Source: Pseudomonas parasichuanensis
GTDB taxonomy: Bacteria; Pseudomonadota; Gammaproteobacteria; Pseudomonadales; Pseudomonadaceae
Reading direction: 5' to 3'
NCBI RefSeq assembly: GCF_021601385.1
Contig: NZ_BQHO01000004.1
Span: 124,001-188,000, forward strand
DNA: 64,000 nucleotides
Shown here piece after piece: positions 38,073 through 48,216 of the stretch (the stretch's first letter is position 1; each line of letters starts with the position of its first letter). The notes under the pieces are model-generated. The model was not told the origin of the DNA and made no database searches. It worked only from the letters and a program-made list of their open reading frames with translations. The translations under genes and the position numbers were made by a program.

Positions 38073-39860
38073 ATGTGCGGATTAGCAGGAGAGTTACGTT
38101 TCACCCCCCTCGGCCAAGCCCCTCGCCCGGCGGACCTCGCCGCGGTGGAGCGCATCACCCACCACCTGGCGCCCCGCGGCCCGGACGCCTGGGGCTTCCA
38201 TAGCCAGGGCCCGATTGCCCTCGGCCACCGCCGGCTGAAGATCATGGACCTGTCCGACGGCTCGGCGCAGCCGATGGTCGACACCCCCCTCGGCCTGGCC
38301 CTGGCCTTCAACGGCGCCATCTACAACTTCCCCGAGCTGCGCGAAGAACTGCAGGCGCTGGGCTACAGCTTCCACTCCGACGGCGACACCGAGGTGCTGC
38401 TCAAGGGCTACCACGCCTGGGGCGCAGCATTGCTGCCCAAGCTCAACGGCATGTTCGCCCTGGCCATCTGGGAACGCGACAACCAGCGCCTGTTCCTGGC
38501 CCGCGACCGCCTCGGCGTCAAGCCGCTGTACCTGTCGCGCAACGGCGAACGCCTGCGCTTCGCCTCGACGCTGCCGGCGCTGCTCAAGGGCGGCGACATC
38601 GACCCGATGCTCGACCCGGTGGCGCTCAACCACTACCTCAACTTCCACGCCGTGGTGCCGGCGCCGCGCACCCTGCTGGCCAACGTGCAGAAGCTCGAGC
38701 CCGGCACCTGGATGCGCATCGACCGCCACGGCGAAGTCGAGCGCCAGACCTGGTGGCAGCTGCACTACGGGGCCAACCCCGACGAGCAGGAGCTGGACCT
38801 GGAAGGCTGGACCACCCGCGTGCTCGACGCCACCCGCGACGCCGTGGCGATCCGCCAGCGCGCGGCGGTGGACGTTGGCGTGCTGTTGTCCGGCGGGGTC
38901 GATTCGAGCCTGCTGGTCGGCCTGCTGCGGGAGGCCGGGGTGGACGACCTGTCGACCTTCTCCATCGGCTTCGAGGATGCCGGCGGCGAACGCGGCGACG
39001 AATTCCAGTACTCCGACCTGATCGCCCGCCACTACGGCACCCGCCACCATCAGTTGCGCATCGCCGAGCACGAGATCATCGAGCAGCTGCCGGCGGCGTT
39101 CCGTGCCATGAGCGAGCCGATGGTCAGCCATGACTGCATCGCCTTCTACCTGCTGTCGCGGGAAGTGGCCAAGCACTGCAAGGGCGTGCAAAGCGGCCAG
39201 GGCGCCGACGAGCTGTTTGCCGGCTACCACTGGTACCCGCAGGTGGACGGCGCGCAGGACCCGTTCGCGGCCTACCGCGAAGCCTTCTTCGACCGCAGCC
39301 ACGGCGAATACCGCGACACCGTGCAGGCTCCCTGGCTGCTGGACAACGACGCCGCCGGCGACTTCGTCCGCGAGCACTTCGCCCGCCCCGGCGCGCCGGA
39401 CGCGGTAGACAAGGCGCTGCGCCTGGACAGCACGGTGATGCTGGTCGACGACCCGGTCAAACGGGTGGACAACATGACCATGGCCTGGGGCCTGGAGGCG
39501 CGCACGCCGTTCCTCGACTACCGCCTGGTCGAGCTGTCGGCGCGTATCCCGGCGCGCTTCAAGCTGCCCGACGGCGGCAAGCAGGTGCTCAAGCAGGCAG
39601 CGCGGCGGGTCATCCCCCACGAGGTGATCGACCGCAAGAAGGGCTACTTCCCGGTGCCCGGCCTCAAGCACCTGGAAGGCGCGACCCTGGGCTGGGTGCG
39701 CGAGCTGCTGACCGACCCCAGCCAGGACCGTGGCCTGTTCAACCCGGCGATGCTCGACCGCCTGCTGAGCAACCCCCACGGCCAGCTCACCCCGTTGCGC
39801 GGCTCCAAGCTGTGGCAGCTGGCAGCGCTGAACCTGTGGCTCAGCGAACAAGGAATCTGA
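38073..39860 (+). CDS. asnO: N-acetylglutaminylglutamine amidotransferase
   Basis: 595-residue asparagine synthetase-like class II amidotransferase. Cys2 is the glutaminase nucleophile (MCGLAGELRF), with RGPDAWG, FNGAIYN and SDGDTEVLL. The synthetase domain has the PP-loop LLSGGVDSSLL and QGADELFAGYHWYP. In Pseudomonas and Sinorhizobium this family amidates the dipeptide N-acetylglutaminylglutamine to the osmoprotectant NAGGN. ATG 38073 follows TAAGGACTT, and ngg starts 3 bases after its stop. Generic asparagine synthetase is excluded by the neighbours. Confidence 0.93.
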   Translation: MCGLAGELRFTPLGQAPRPADLAAVERITHHLAPRGPDAWGFHSQGPIALGHRRLKIMDLSDGSAQPMVDTPLGLALAFNGAIYNFPELREELQALGYSFHSDGDTEVLLKGYHAWGAALLPKLNGMFALAIWERDNQRLFLARDRLGVKPLYLSRNGERLRFASTLPALLKGGDIDPMLDPVALNHYLNFHAVVPAPRTLLANVQKLEPGTWMRIDRHGEVERQTWWQLHYGANPDEQELDLEGWTTRVLDATRDAVAIRQRAAVDVGVLLSGGVDSSLLVGLLREAGVDDLSTFSIGFEDAGGERGDEFQYSDLIARHYGTRHHQLRIAEHEIIEQLPAAFRAMSEPMVSHDCIAFYLLSREVAKHCKGVQSGQGADELFAGYHWYPQVDGAQDPFAAYREAFFDRSHGEYRDTVQAPWLLDNDAAGDFVREHFARPGAPDAVDKALRLDSTVMLVDDPVKRVDNMTMAWGLEARTPFLDYRLVELSARIPARFKLPDGGKQVLKQAARRVIPHEVIDRKKGYFPVPGLKHLEGATLGWVRELLTDPSQDRGLFNPAMLDRLLSNPHGQLTPLRGSKLWQLAALNLWLSEQGI

Positions 39861-39863
39861 TCG

Positions 39864-41609
39864 ATGAAAGCCCACGAAATCGCCTACGGCCAGCGCCTGT
39901 TGCGCGGCCAGGCGCCGTCCTACGAACGCCTGCAGGCGCGCCTGGCCGGTGACGGCAGCGAGCCCCACGACCAACCCCGCGCGGTGCACTGTGGCTGGGG
40001 CCGACTGCTGATCGGGCACACCTACCCCGACCCGGCCAGCCTGGCCGACGCTCTGCTGGAAGAACGCGCCGGCGAGCGCGACATCGCCCTGTACGTGGCC
40101 GCGCCGCAGCAGGTGCTGGCCCGGGCGCCGCAGCAGCTGTTCCTCGACCCGTCCGACACCCTGCGCCTGTGGTTCACCGACTACCGGCCGGCGCAGCGGG
40201 TGTTCCGCGGCTTTCGCATTCGCCGTGCACAGAGCGCGGCGGACTGGCAGGCAGTCAACGCCCTGTACCAGGCCCGCGGCATGCTGCCGCTCGACCCCGG
40301 CCTGCTGACCCCGCGCCACCTCGGTGGCCCGGTGTACTGGCTGGCCGAGGACGAAGACAGCCACGCGGTGATCGGCAGTGTCATGGGCCTGAACCACAGC
40401 AAGGCCTTTGACGACCCTGAACACGGCAGCAGCCTGTGGTGCCTGGCGGTCGACCCACACTGCACCCGCCCCGGCGTTGGCGAGGTGCTGGTGCGCCACC
40501 TGATCGAGCACTTCATGAGCCGCGGGCTGGCCTGCCTCGACCTGTCGGTGCTGCACGACAACCGCCAGGCCAAGCGCCTGTACCAGAAGCTGGGGTTTCG
40601 CAACCTGCCGACCTTCGCCGTCAAGCGCCGGAACGGCATCAACCAGCCGCTGTTCCTGGGCCCCGGCCCGGAAGCCGGGCTTAACCCCTATGCACGGATC
40701 ATCGTTGATGAAGCGTTGCGCCGGGGCATCGAAGTACAGGTGGACGATGCCGCCGCCGGGCTGTTCACCCTCAGCCTGGGCGGGCGGCGCATCCGTTGCC
40801 GCGAGTCGCTCAGCGACCTGACCAGTGCCGTGAGCATGACCCTGTGCCAGGACAAACGCCTGACCCGCCAGGTGCTGCACGATGCCGGCCTGCAAGTGCC
40901 GGCGCAGCAACTGGCGGGCAACGCCGACGACAACCTGGCGTTTCTCGACGAGCATGGCGCGGTGGTGGTCAAGCCCGTGGACGGTGAGCAAGGCCAGGGC
41001 GTGGCGGTGAACCTGGCCTGCATCGACGACATCGGTCAGGCGGTGGAGCAGGCGCGGCGCTTCGACAGCCGTGTGCTGCTGGAAAGCTTCCACCCGGGCA
41101 GCGACCTGCGCATCCTGGTGATCGGCTACGAGGTGGTGGCCGCCGCCATCCGCCACCCGGCCCAGGTGATCGGCGACGGCAAGCACAGCCTGCGCGCGCT
41201 GATCGAGGCCCAGAGCCGCCGGCGCCAGGCTGCCACCGGCGGTGAAAGCCGCATCCCGCTCGATGACGAGACCGAACGCACGCTCAAGGCGGCGGGCGTT
41301 GGCTACGACCATGTATTGCCGGCCGGCCAGCGCCTGGCCGTGCGGCGCACCGCCAACCTGCACACCGGCGGGACCTTGGAAGACGTGACCGAGCGCCTGC
41401 ACCCGGTGCTGGCCGATGCGGCTGTGCGGGCTGCGCGGGCGCTGGAGATCCCGGTGGTGGGGCTCGACTTCATGGTGCGTGATGCCGAGCATCCGGATTA
41501 CGTGATCATCGAGGCCAATGAGCGCGCGGGGCTGGCCAATCATGAGCCGCAGCCCACTGCCGAGCGTTTTGTCGATTTGCTGTTCGCCCATAGCCGGGCG
41601 CCGGCGTAA
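39864..41609 (+). CDS. ngg: N-acetylglutaminylglutamine synthetase (GNAT/ATP-grasp fusion)
   Basis: 581 residues: an N-terminal GNAT acetyltransferase domain (core at about 115-275, with WCLAVDPHCTRPGVGEVLVRHLI and RLYQKLGFRN) fused to a C-terminal ATP-grasp ligase (about 290-575; DEHGAVVVKPVDGEQGQGV, LLESFHPGSDLRILVIG, GLDFMVRDAEHPDYVIIEANERAGL) resembling cyanophycin/glutathione synthetases. It would acetylate glutamine and join two glutamines. AAGGA for this gene lies within the end of asnO, so the two are coupled. Confidence 0.93.
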   Translation: MKAHEIAYGQRLLRGQAPSYERLQARLAGDGSEPHDQPRAVHCGWGRLLIGHTYPDPASLADALLEERAGERDIALYVAAPQQVLARAPQQLFLDPSDTLRLWFTDYRPAQRVFRGFRIRRAQSAADWQAVNALYQARGMLPLDPGLLTPRHLGGPVYWLAEDEDSHAVIGSVMGLNHSKAFDDPEHGSSLWCLAVDPHCTRPGVGEVLVRHLIEHFMSRGLACLDLSVLHDNRQAKRLYQKLGFRNLPTFAVKRRNGINQPLFLGPGPEAGLNPYARIIVDEALRRGIEVQVDDAAAGLFTLSLGGRRIRCRESLSDLTSAVSMTLCQDKRLTRQVLHDAGLQVPAQQLAGNADDNLAFLDEHGAVVVKPVDGEQGQGVAVNLACIDDIGQAVEQARRFDSRVLLESFHPGSDLRILVIGYEVVAAAIRHPAQVIGDGKHSLRALIEAQSRRRQAATGGESRIPLDDETERTLKAAGVGYDHVLPAGQRLAVRRTANLHTGGTLEDVTERLHPVLADAAVRAARALEIPVVGLDFMVRDAEHPDYVIIEANERAGLANHEPQPTAERFVDLLFAHSRAPA

Positions 41610-41617
41610 GCCTTCAA

Positions 41618-41709
41618 GGGCCTCTTCGCGGGTAAACCCGCTCCCACAGGTACGTCGCCACCCTCTAGGTGAGTGAAACCCCTGTGGGAGCGGGCTTGCC
41701 CGCGAAAGG
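41618..41709. repeat. REP inverted pair inside the NAGGN operon
   Basis: Arms 41624-41650 (CTTCGCGGGTAAACCCGCTC...) and 41681-41709 (CCTGTGGGAGCGGGCTTGCC...). It occupies the 127-base gap between ngg and the peptidase gene, so it may lower expression of the downstream gene. Confidence 0.9.
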
Positions 41710-41736
41710 TCCAGCACAAGATTCGAGGAGTACCCC

Positions 41737-42921
41737 ATGACCGAACGACACCCCGAACCCGATCTCGACTACCTGAAGAAAACCCTGCTGGAAATGCTCG
41801 CCATCCCCAGCCCCACCGGCTTCACCGACACCATCGTGCGCTATGTCGCCGAACGCCTGGACGAACTGGGCATTCCCTTCGAGCTGACCCGCCGCGGCAC
41901 CATCCGCGCCACCCTCAAGGGCCGGCAAAGCTCGCCGGACCGCGCCGTCTCGGCGCACCTGGATACCATCGGCGCCAGCGTGCGCCAGTTGCAGGACAAC
42001 GGCCGCCTGGCCCTGGCGGCCGTGGGCTGCTGGTCGAGCCGCTTCGCCGAGGGCAGCCGGGTCAGCGTGTTCACCGACACCGGCGTGTACCGCGGCAGCG
42101 TGCTGCCGCTGATGGCCAGCGGGCACGCTTTCAACACCGCCATCGACCAGATGCCGATCAGCTGGGAACACGTGGAGGTGCGCCTGGACGCCTACTGCAC
42201 CACCCGCGCCGACTGCGAAGCGCTGGGCATAGCCATCGGTGATTTCGTCGCCTTCGACCCGCTGCCGGAGTTCACCGAAAGCGGCCATATCAGCGCCCGC
42301 CACCTCGACGACAAGGCCGGCGTGGCGGCGCTGCTGGCGGCGCTCAAGGCGGTGGTGGAAAGCGGCCGGCAGCCCCTGATCGACTGCCACCCGCTGTTCA
42401 CCATCACCGAGGAAACCGGCTCGGGCGCCGCCGCCGCCCTGCCCTGGGATGTCAGCGAGTTCGTCGGGATCGACATCGCCCCGGTGGCTCCCGGCCAGGC
42501 CTCCAGCGAACATGCGGTGAGCGTGGCCATGCAGGACTCGTCCGGGCCTTATGACTACCACCTGTCGCGCCACTTGCTGAAGCTGGCCGGCGACCAGGGC
42601 CTGCCGGTACGCCGCGACCTGTTCCGCTACTACTTCAGCGACGCCCATTCGGCGGTGACCGCCGGCCACGACATCCGCACCGCGTTGGTGGCCTTCGGTT
42701 GCGATGCGACCCATGGCTACGAGCGCACCCATATCGACAGCCTGGCGGCACTCAGCCGGCTGCTCTGTGGCTACCTGTTGAGCCCGCCAGTGTTCGCCAG
42801 CGACTCGCAGCCGGCCAACGCTTCGCTGGAGCGCTTCAGCCACCAGCTGGAGCACGATGCACAGATGGAAAGCGATACCCGGGTGCCGGCGGTGGACAGC
42901 CTGGTGGGCAACAAGGGCTGA
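41737..42921 (+). CDS. M42-family peptidase of the NAGGN cluster
   Basis: 394 residues of the M42 (glutamyl aminopeptidase-like) metallopeptidase fold: AIPSPTGFTD, AHLDTIGASV (metal His and catalytic Asp), HLDDKAGVAALLAALK (bridging Asp), ITEETGSGAA (catalytic Glu pair) and DAHSAVTAGHD. It is regularly found after asnO and ngg. It might recycle the dipeptide when osmotic stress ends, but that role is inference. ATG at 41737 has GAGGAG upstream. Confidence 0.88.
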   Translation: MTERHPEPDLDYLKKTLLEMLAIPSPTGFTDTIVRYVAERLDELGIPFELTRRGTIRATLKGRQSSPDRAVSAHLDTIGASVRQLQDNGRLALAAVGCWSSRFAEGSRVSVFTDTGVYRGSVLPLMASGHAFNTAIDQMPISWEHVEVRLDAYCTTRADCEALGIAIGDFVAFDPLPEFTESGHISARHLDDKAGVAALLAALKAVVESGRQPLIDCHPLFTITEETGSGAAAALPWDVSEFVGIDIAPVAPGQASSEHAVSVAMQDSSGPYDYHLSRHLLKLAGDQGLPVRRDLFRYYFSDAHSAVTAGHDIRTALVAFGCDATHGYERTHIDSLAALSRLLCGYLLSPPVFASDSQPANASLERFSHQLEHDAQMESDTRVPAVDSLVGNKG

Positions 42922-42947
42922 GGCTTTGTGGTGACTGTACGGGCCTC

Positions 42948-43010
42948 ATCGCCGGCAAGCCGGCTCCCACAGGGTTATGTGATCCCTGTGGGAGCCGGCT
43001 TGCCGGCGAT
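42948..43010. repeat. REP inverted pair
   Basis: Arms 42948-42974 and 42984-43010 of the GCCGGCAAGCCGGCTCCCAC type, 9 bases apart, between the M42 peptidase gene and the next coding sequence. Confidence 0.92.
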
Positions 43011-43106
43011 TGGCAGGCGCGGCCAATGCACATCGCACGGCTTGCCCCGCCCTGCGCCACCCCGCACAATGTCAGGCCTTTCTGGCGTCAATCCGCAGGA
43101 CCCTGC

Positions 43107-43487
43107 ATGAAAATCAACAAACCCACCGCCATCGCCCGCCGCAACGAAGCGCTGGCGCGCCCGGTACTCGACAGCGACAACACCCTGTTCGCCATCCTCG
43201 ACACCAAGCGCAACCTGTGGTGGTTCGACGTGCCGGTGGCACTGCTGCGCAAAGGCCAGCCCGACTGGGTCAACCTGCTGCTGCACACCCCGGAAACCGA
43301 CGAACTGCAGCACCTGAAGGTGCCGGTCAACTTCCTCCGTGCTCACCAGGAGCAGATGGAAGTGCGCCACCCCGGCAAGCGCCGCTCGACCATCAGCCTG
43401 GCGCTGAGCGCCGACCGCGATTCGCTGCTGCGCGACACCCGCCCGGGCGGCGAGCAGCTGGATTTCCGCACCTTCGTGCAGGCCTGA
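43107..43487 (+). CDS. Conserved hypothetical protein
   Basis: 126 residues, soluble and basic, with no signal peptide or membrane segment. Opens MKINKPTAIARRNEALARPVLDSDNTLFAILD and contains LWWFDVPVALLRKGQ and LLLHTPETDELQHLKVPVNFLR. I do not recognise a domain. ATG 43107 with CAGGACC upstream. Codon use and GC match the neighbours, so it is a real core gene. Its stop codon directly abuts the stop codon of the convergent CvfB-like gene. Confidence 0.8.
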   Translation: MKINKPTAIARRNEALARPVLDSDNTLFAILDTKRNLWWFDVPVALLRKGQPDWVNLLLHTPETDELQHLKVPVNFLRAHQEQMEVRHPGKRRSTISLALSADRDSLLRDTRPGGEQLDFRTFVQA

Positions 43488-44324
43488 TCAGGCCCGCTCG
43501 ATCCGGTCGTCATGGATGACGATCTTGCCTTGCTTGAACAACGCGCCAATGGCCTTCTTGAAGTTGCCCTTGCTGACGTTGAACAGCTGGCTGATCACCG
43601 CCGGGTCGCTCTTGTCGCACACCGGCAGCACGCCACCGGCCGCTTCCAGGCGCTGCATGATCTGCCCTTGCAGGCCGTCGGCCAGTGCTTCGCCCACTGG
43701 CTGCAGGCTCAGGGCAATCTTGCCGTCGTGGCGCACTTCCTTGATGAAGCCCTTCTCGTGCATGCCCGAGCGCAGGAACTTGAATACCTCGTTCTTGTGG
43801 ATCAGGCCCCAGTGGCGGTTGTTGATGATCGCCTTGAAGCCCATCGGCGTCTCGCCGGCCACCAGCAGCTCGACCGGCTGGCCGGGCTTGTAGTCGACCG
43901 GGGCGTTGTCCAGGTAGCGATCCAGCTTGGCGGTGGCGGTGATGCGGCGGGTGCGTTTGTCCAGGTAAGCGTGGACCACGCAGTAGTCCCCGATCTTCAG
44001 CGGCCGCGACTCTTCCGAGTACGGCATCAGCAGGTCCTTGGACAGGCCCCAGTCGAGGAAGATGCCCGCGCCGTTGATGTCCTTGACCTTGAGGCTGGCG
44101 AACTCGCCCACCTGCATTTTCGGCTTCTCGGTGGTGGCGATCAGCTGGTCTTCGCTGTCCAGGTAGATGAACACGTTGAGCCAGTCATCGAGCTCCAGCT
44201 CTGCGCCCTTGGGGAAGTAGCGCCGTGGCAGCAGGATTTCGCCATCGGCGCCGCCGTCCAGGTACAGGCCGAATTCCACGTGTTTCACGATTTGCAAACT
44301 GTTGTAGCGCCCAAGCAGAGCCAT
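43488..44324 (-). CDS. CvfB-like S1 RNA-binding protein
   Basis: 278 residues with repeated S1-like domains in the first two thirds (YNSLQIVKHVEFGLYLDGG, GEFASLKVKDINGAGIFLDWGLSKDLLMPYSEE, GFKAIINNRHWGLIHKNEVF) and a C-terminal winged-helix part (ISQLFNVSKGNFKKAIGALFKQGKI). This is the CvfB/YitL family, RNA-binding proteins linked to virulence regulation in Staphylococcus. Its role in Pseudomonas is not known. Transcribed alone, divergent from the lipoprotein gene. Confidence 0.9.
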   Translation of the reverse strand: MALLGRYNSLQIVKHVEFGLYLDGGADGEILLPRRYFPKGAELELDDWLNVFIYLDSEDQLIATTEKPKMQVGEFASLKVKDINGAGIFLDWGLSKDLLMPYSEESRPLKIGDYCVVHAYLDKRTRRITATAKLDRYLDNAPVDYKPGQPVELLVAGETPMGFKAIINNRHWGLIHKNEVFKFLRSGMHEKGFIKEVRHDGKIALSLQPVGEALADGLQGQIMQRLEAAGGVLPVCDKSDPAVISQLFNVSKGNFKKAIGALFKQGKIVIHDDRIERA

Positions 44325-44454
44325 TTCCGAAGATCCTCAAGACAAGGCGGCTATTCTAACACCTGACCCGCCCGGCCGCCCGAGCGCACATGCACCGGAA
44401 CCGCCGCGCGCCCCTTGCGTCTACCGCCTGGCCAGTCCCTGCAAGGATTCGCTC

Positions 44455-45315
44455 ATGCCTGTACGCCTGACCAAAGCCCTGCTCATCGTCGTTGCCCTGG
44501 CCCTGGTGCTGGCGGCCTGCAACCGCATCGACCTGGCCTACCGCAACCTCGACCGCCTGGTGCCCTGGTCGCTGGGCGACTACCTGGACATGAACCGCGA
44601 GCAGAAGCGCCTGCTCGACGAACGGCTCAAGGAGCAACTGGCCTGGCATTGCAGGACGCAACTGCCCGGCTACCTCGACTGGCTCGACCGGGTGCAGTCG
44701 ATGGTCGCCAGCGACAACGTCACCGATAACGCCCTGCAACAGCGTACCGCCGAAGCACGCCAGGCCATCGGCCGGGTGGCCGAGCAGATCACGCCCTCCG
44801 CCACCGAGCTGCTGCGTGGCATGAGCGATACCCAGGTGGCCGAAATGCGCCAGGCGTTTCGCCAGGACATCGCCAAGCGCCGGCAAACCTATGCCGATAC
44901 CCCATTGCCGAAACAGGTCGAACTGCGCGCCACGCGCATGCAAAAGCGCCTGGAACCCTGGCTGGGTGAACTCACCCGCGATCAGCGCCTGCGGGTGATG
45001 AGCTGGTCCCAGGCGCTCGGCGACCAGAACGGCCAGGCGATCGCCAACCGTGCCCACTGGCAACAGCAACTGGCGCTGGCGATGGAGCAACGCGCCTCCC
45101 CCAGTTTCGAGCCACGCCTTGCGCAGCTGCTGCAGCGCAAGGAGAGCCTATGGACGCCAGAGTACCGCCAGGCCTTCCAGAACAGTGAGCAACAGGCACG
45201 CAGCCTGCTGGTGGACCTGATGAAGCAGAGCAGCCCGGCGCAGCGGCAATTCTTGCAGCAAAAACTCAACAAGGTGCGCACCGACTTCAGTGAGCTGAAA
45301 TGCCTGAAAGGGTAA
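44455..45315 (+). CDS. Lipoprotein of the DUF6279 type
   Basis: 286 residues. A lipoprotein signal peptide ends in the lipobox LVLAAC, with Cys22 or so as the lipid-modified residue. The mature part is helical and charged (NLDRLVPWSLGDYLDMNREQKRLLDERLKEQL). No catalytic motif. Probably an outer-membrane-anchored protein of unknown function. ATG 44455 has CAAGGA upstream. Confidence 0.85.
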   Translation: MPVRLTKALLIVVALALVLAACNRIDLAYRNLDRLVPWSLGDYLDMNREQKRLLDERLKEQLAWHCRTQLPGYLDWLDRVQSMVASDNVTDNALQQRTAEARQAIGRVAEQITPSATELLRGMSDTQVAEMRQAFRQDIAKRRQTYADTPLPKQVELRATRMQKRLEPWLGELTRDQRLRVMSWSQALGDQNGQAIANRAHWQQQLALAMEQRASPSFEPRLAQLLQRKESLWTPEYRQAFQNSEQQARSLLVDLMKQSSPAQRQFLQQKLNKVRTDFSELKCLKG

Positions 45316-45339
45316 ATCAGCCGCTCCACAGCCCCCTAG

Positions 45340-47055
45340 TCAGCGCACCTTGCGCCGGTAGGGGAACACGTCGATCACCTTCCCTGCCCGGATCGCCTCC
45401 TGCAACCCCTTCCAGTAATCGGCGTCATACAGCTCGCCGTGCAAACGGCTGAACAAGCGGCGCTGGCCGATATCGGCGAACAGGAACGGCGGGAACTCCT
45501 CGGGGAACACATCGTGCGGGCCAATCGAGTACCACGGCTCGCCGGACATTTCGTCCTCCGGGTAGCGCGGTGGGGGGATATGGCGGAAGTTGACCTCAGT
45601 AAGGAAGCAGATTTCGTCATAGTCGTAGAACACCACACGGCCATGGCGAGTGACACCGAAGTTCTTCAACAGCATGTCGCCAGGGAAGATATTGGCCGCC
45701 GCCAGCTGCTTGATGGCCAGCCCGTAATCTTCCAGCGCCTCCAGCACCTGTGCCTCACTGGCATGCTCCAGGTACAGGTTGAGCGGGGTCATGCGCCGCT
45801 CGGTCCAGCAGTGGCGGATCAGCACGGTGTCGCCCTCGAGCGTTACGGTGGAAGGCGCCACCTCCAGCAGCTCGGCCAGGCACTCAGGGTCGAACTTGGA
45901 CTGCGGGAAGCGAAAATCGGCGAACTCCTGGGTATCGGCCATGCGCCCGACGCGATCGACGCTTTTCACCAGCCGGTACTTGTCGATCACCGTGGCGCGG
46001 TCGACGGTCTTCGAGGGCGAAAAGCGGTCCTTGATGATCTTGAACACCTGGTTGAAGCCCGGCAGGGTGAACACGCTCATCACCATGCCCCGTACCCCCG
46101 GGGCCATGATGAAACGGTCATCGCTGCGCGCCAGATGGCCAATCAGCGCGCGGTAGAACTCCGACTTGCCGTGTTTGTAGAAACCGATCGAGGTGTACAG
46201 CTCGGCGATATGCTTGCCTGGCAGGATGCGCTTGAGAAAGTTGACGAACTCCGCCGGCACCGGCACATCGACCATGAAGTACGAGCGGGTGAAGGAGAAG
46301 ATGATCGACACCTCGGCCTCGTCGGTGATCAGGGCGTCGGCCTCGATGCCATGCCCTTCACGGTGCAGCAGCGGGATTACCAGTGGCCATTGTTCGTCGA
46401 CCGTGTGCAGGCGCCCGACCAGATAGGCGCCCTTGTTGCGGTACAGCACCGGGGTGAACAGCTCCACGGCCAGCGCCGGGTCCTTGCACACCCAGTCGGG
46501 CAGGCTCTCGCGCAGTTGTTGCTCCAGCCGCGTCAGATCGCCCTCCAGGTCACCGTACGGTGCGTTGAACACGTAATCGGCGAAGATCGCCCGCAACAAT
46601 CCCTTCAGTCCGCCCTCGAGCGGGTAGGTACAGGTTTGCGCCGCGCGCTCATGGCTGCGCATCGACGGCCGGGTGGTGTGGATGAACATGCAGCCGTCGC
46701 TGATCTGGTCATGGCTGAACAGGCTGCAGAACAGCGAGTTGTACCAGGTCTCCGACAGTTCATCGTCCAGGCGCGGGTCGATCAGGCGGATGTAGGCGTT
46801 CTTCACCAACGGCCACTGCTCCACGTCCAGCAGCACCGGCGCCTCGAACCCCTGGCGCAACCTGCCGTTGGCCTCGGCGACCTTTTCTTCGTAGAGGTTG
46901 ATACGGGCGGCGGCCGCCTGCTGGATGTCCTGCCAGCGCGCCTGCTCGAAACGCTCGCGGGCGCCCAGGGTGATGCGGCGAAAATGCTCGCGGTAGTCGT
47001 CGAAGCCCTCGAGGATCACACGGGCGATGTCGGCGGCGGGCCAGGGTTGGGTCAT
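45340..47055 (-). CDS. aceK: Isocitrate dehydrogenase kinase/phosphatase
   Basis: Phosphorylates and dephosphorylates isocitrate dehydrogenase, steering carbon into the glyoxylate shunt. The family start [25 protein letters not shown] is at 47055; the longer frame reaches into the divergent transporter gene. 571 residues, normal. Landmarks: [49 protein letters not shown] and the kinase-like region [20 protein letters not shown]. Here it is not next to aceA or aceB. Confidence 0.96.
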   Translation of the reverse strand: MTQPWPAADIARVILEGFDDYREHFRRITLGARERFEQARWQDIQQAAAARINLYEEKVAEANGRLRQGFEAPVLLDVEQWPLVKNAYIRLIDPRLDDELSETWYNSLFCSLFSHDQISDGCMFIHTTRPSMRSHERAAQTCTYPLEGGLKGLLRAIFADYVFNAPYGDLEGDLTRLEQQLRESLPDWVCKDPALAVELFTPVLYRNKGAYLVGRLHTVDEQWPLVIPLLHREGHGIEADALITDEAEVSIIFSFTRSYFMVDVPVPAEFVNFLKRILPGKHIAELYTSIGFYKHGKSEFYRALIGHLARSDDRFIMAPGVRGMVMSVFTLPGFNQVFKIIKDRFSPSKTVDRATVIDKYRLVKSVDRVGRMADTQEFADFRFPQSKFDPECLAELLEVAPSTVTLEGDTVLIRHCWTERRMTPLNLYLEHASEAQVLEALEDYGLAIKQLAAANIFPGDMLLKNFGVTRHGRVVFYDYDEICFLTEVNFRHIPPPRYPEDEMSGEPWYSIGPHDVFPEEFPPFLFADIGQRRLFSRLHGELYDADYWKGLQEAIRAGKVIDVFPYRRKVR

Positions 47056-47215
47056 GCGCGGGGCCTCAGTGCAGTGGGCATCGCAAGAGCTTAGCCGGGC
47101 CGAAGCCGGTGTGTGGCCTGCCAGGGCCTCATCGCTATTGCACAGCAAGAAAGCACAAGAATCGCCAAGGCCCGTGACGTACACTCGCGCCCCTGCCCCA
47201 CTGCCGGAGACCCCC

Positions 47216-48103
47216 GTGAGCCCCATCGCCCTAGCCCGCCTGCTGACCCTTGCCGCTGTCTGGGGGGCGAGCTTCCTGTTCATGCGCATCATTGCCCCGG
47301 AACTCGGCACCGTGCCGACCGCATTCTTCCGGGTGTCGATCGCCTGCCTGGGGCTGATCGCGATCCTCGCCGCTACCCGGGTGCGCTGGGACTTCAATGG
47401 CAAGCTGGGCGCCTGCCTGGTGCTGGGCATGATCAACTCCGGTATCCCGGCCACCTTCTATTCGGTGGCGGCGCAGGTGCTGCCGGCCGGCTATTCGGCG
47501 ATCTTCAACGCCACCACGCCACTGATGGGCGTGCTGATCGGTGCGCTGTGCTTCCGTGAACCGATGACCCTGGCCAAGCTGAGCGGGATTTTCCTCGGGC
47601 TGTTCGGGGTCGGCATCCTCAGCGGCGCAGGGCCTGTGGCACTGGACCTGGCCTTGCTGCAAGGCGCCCTGGCGTGCCTGGCGGCAACCACCTGCTATGG
47701 CTTTGCCGGCTTCCTCGCGCGACGCTGGATCAGCGGCCTGGACAGCCGCCTGTCGGCCCTGGGCAGCATGCTCGGCGCCACCCTGCTGCTGAGCCCGCTG
47801 TTCGCCTGGAGCGCCCTGACCCAACCGCCGGCCAGCTGGGGCGGCTGGCAAGTATGGCTGTCACTGCTGGGCCTGGGCCTGCTGTGCACGGCGTTCGCCT
47901 ACATTTTGTACTTCCGCCTGCTGGAGGAGATCGGGCCGGTCAAGGCCAGTACCGTGACCTTCCTGATTCCGGTGTTCGGGGTGCTGTGGGGGGCGTGGCT
48001 GCTGGACGAGCCATTGTCGATGGCGCACCTGTATGGCGGGGTGCTGATTGCTGCTGCGCTGTGGCTGGTGTTGCGCCCGGCGCCCGGACGAAAAGCCATT
48101 TGA
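47216..48103 (+). CDS. EamA/DMT-family transporter
   Basis: 295 residues with about ten membrane helices; typical parts are [21 protein letters not shown] and the second repeat's [36 protein letters not shown]. Start is the GTG at 47216 with CCGGAG six bases upstream; the frame upstream overlaps aceK and is not coding. Substrate unknown. Confidence 0.88.
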   Translation: MSPIALARLLTLAAVWGASFLFMRIIAPELGTVPTAFFRVSIACLGLIAILAATRVRWDFNGKLGACLVLGMINSGIPATFYSVAAQVLPAGYSAIFNATTPLMGVLIGALCFREPMTLAKLSGIFLGLFGVGILSGAGPVALDLALLQGALACLAATTCYGFAGFLARRWISGLDSRLSALGSMLGATLLLSPLFAWSALTQPPASWGGWQVWLSLLGLGLLCTAFAYILYFRLLEEIGPVKASTVTFLIPVFGVLWGAWLLDEPLSMAHLYGGVLIAAALWLVLRPAPGRKAI

Positions 48104-48145
48104 GATCATCGCCGACACGCCCACATAACGGCCTTGCGTGTCTTC

Positions 48146-48174
48146 TGTAGGAGCGGCACAAGGCCGCTCCTACA
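48146..48174. terminator. Compact REP-type hairpin between convergent transporter genes
   Basis: Perfect 12-base stem TGTAGGAGCGGC / GCCGCTCCTACA with loop ACAAG. It stands 42 bases from both convergent stop codons, so it probably stops both transcripts. Confidence 0.75.
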
Positions 48175-48216
48175 ATTGTCGTTCAGTCCAAGTGCGAGCC
48201 GACTCAGCGCTTTGCC

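Noticed and set aside
38094-41738. Continuous open frame of more than 1200 codons on the minus strand opposite asnO and ngg
   Set aside because: It is the antisense shadow of two strongly conserved plus-strand genes in GC-rich DNA; its translation is low-complexity and matches no family.
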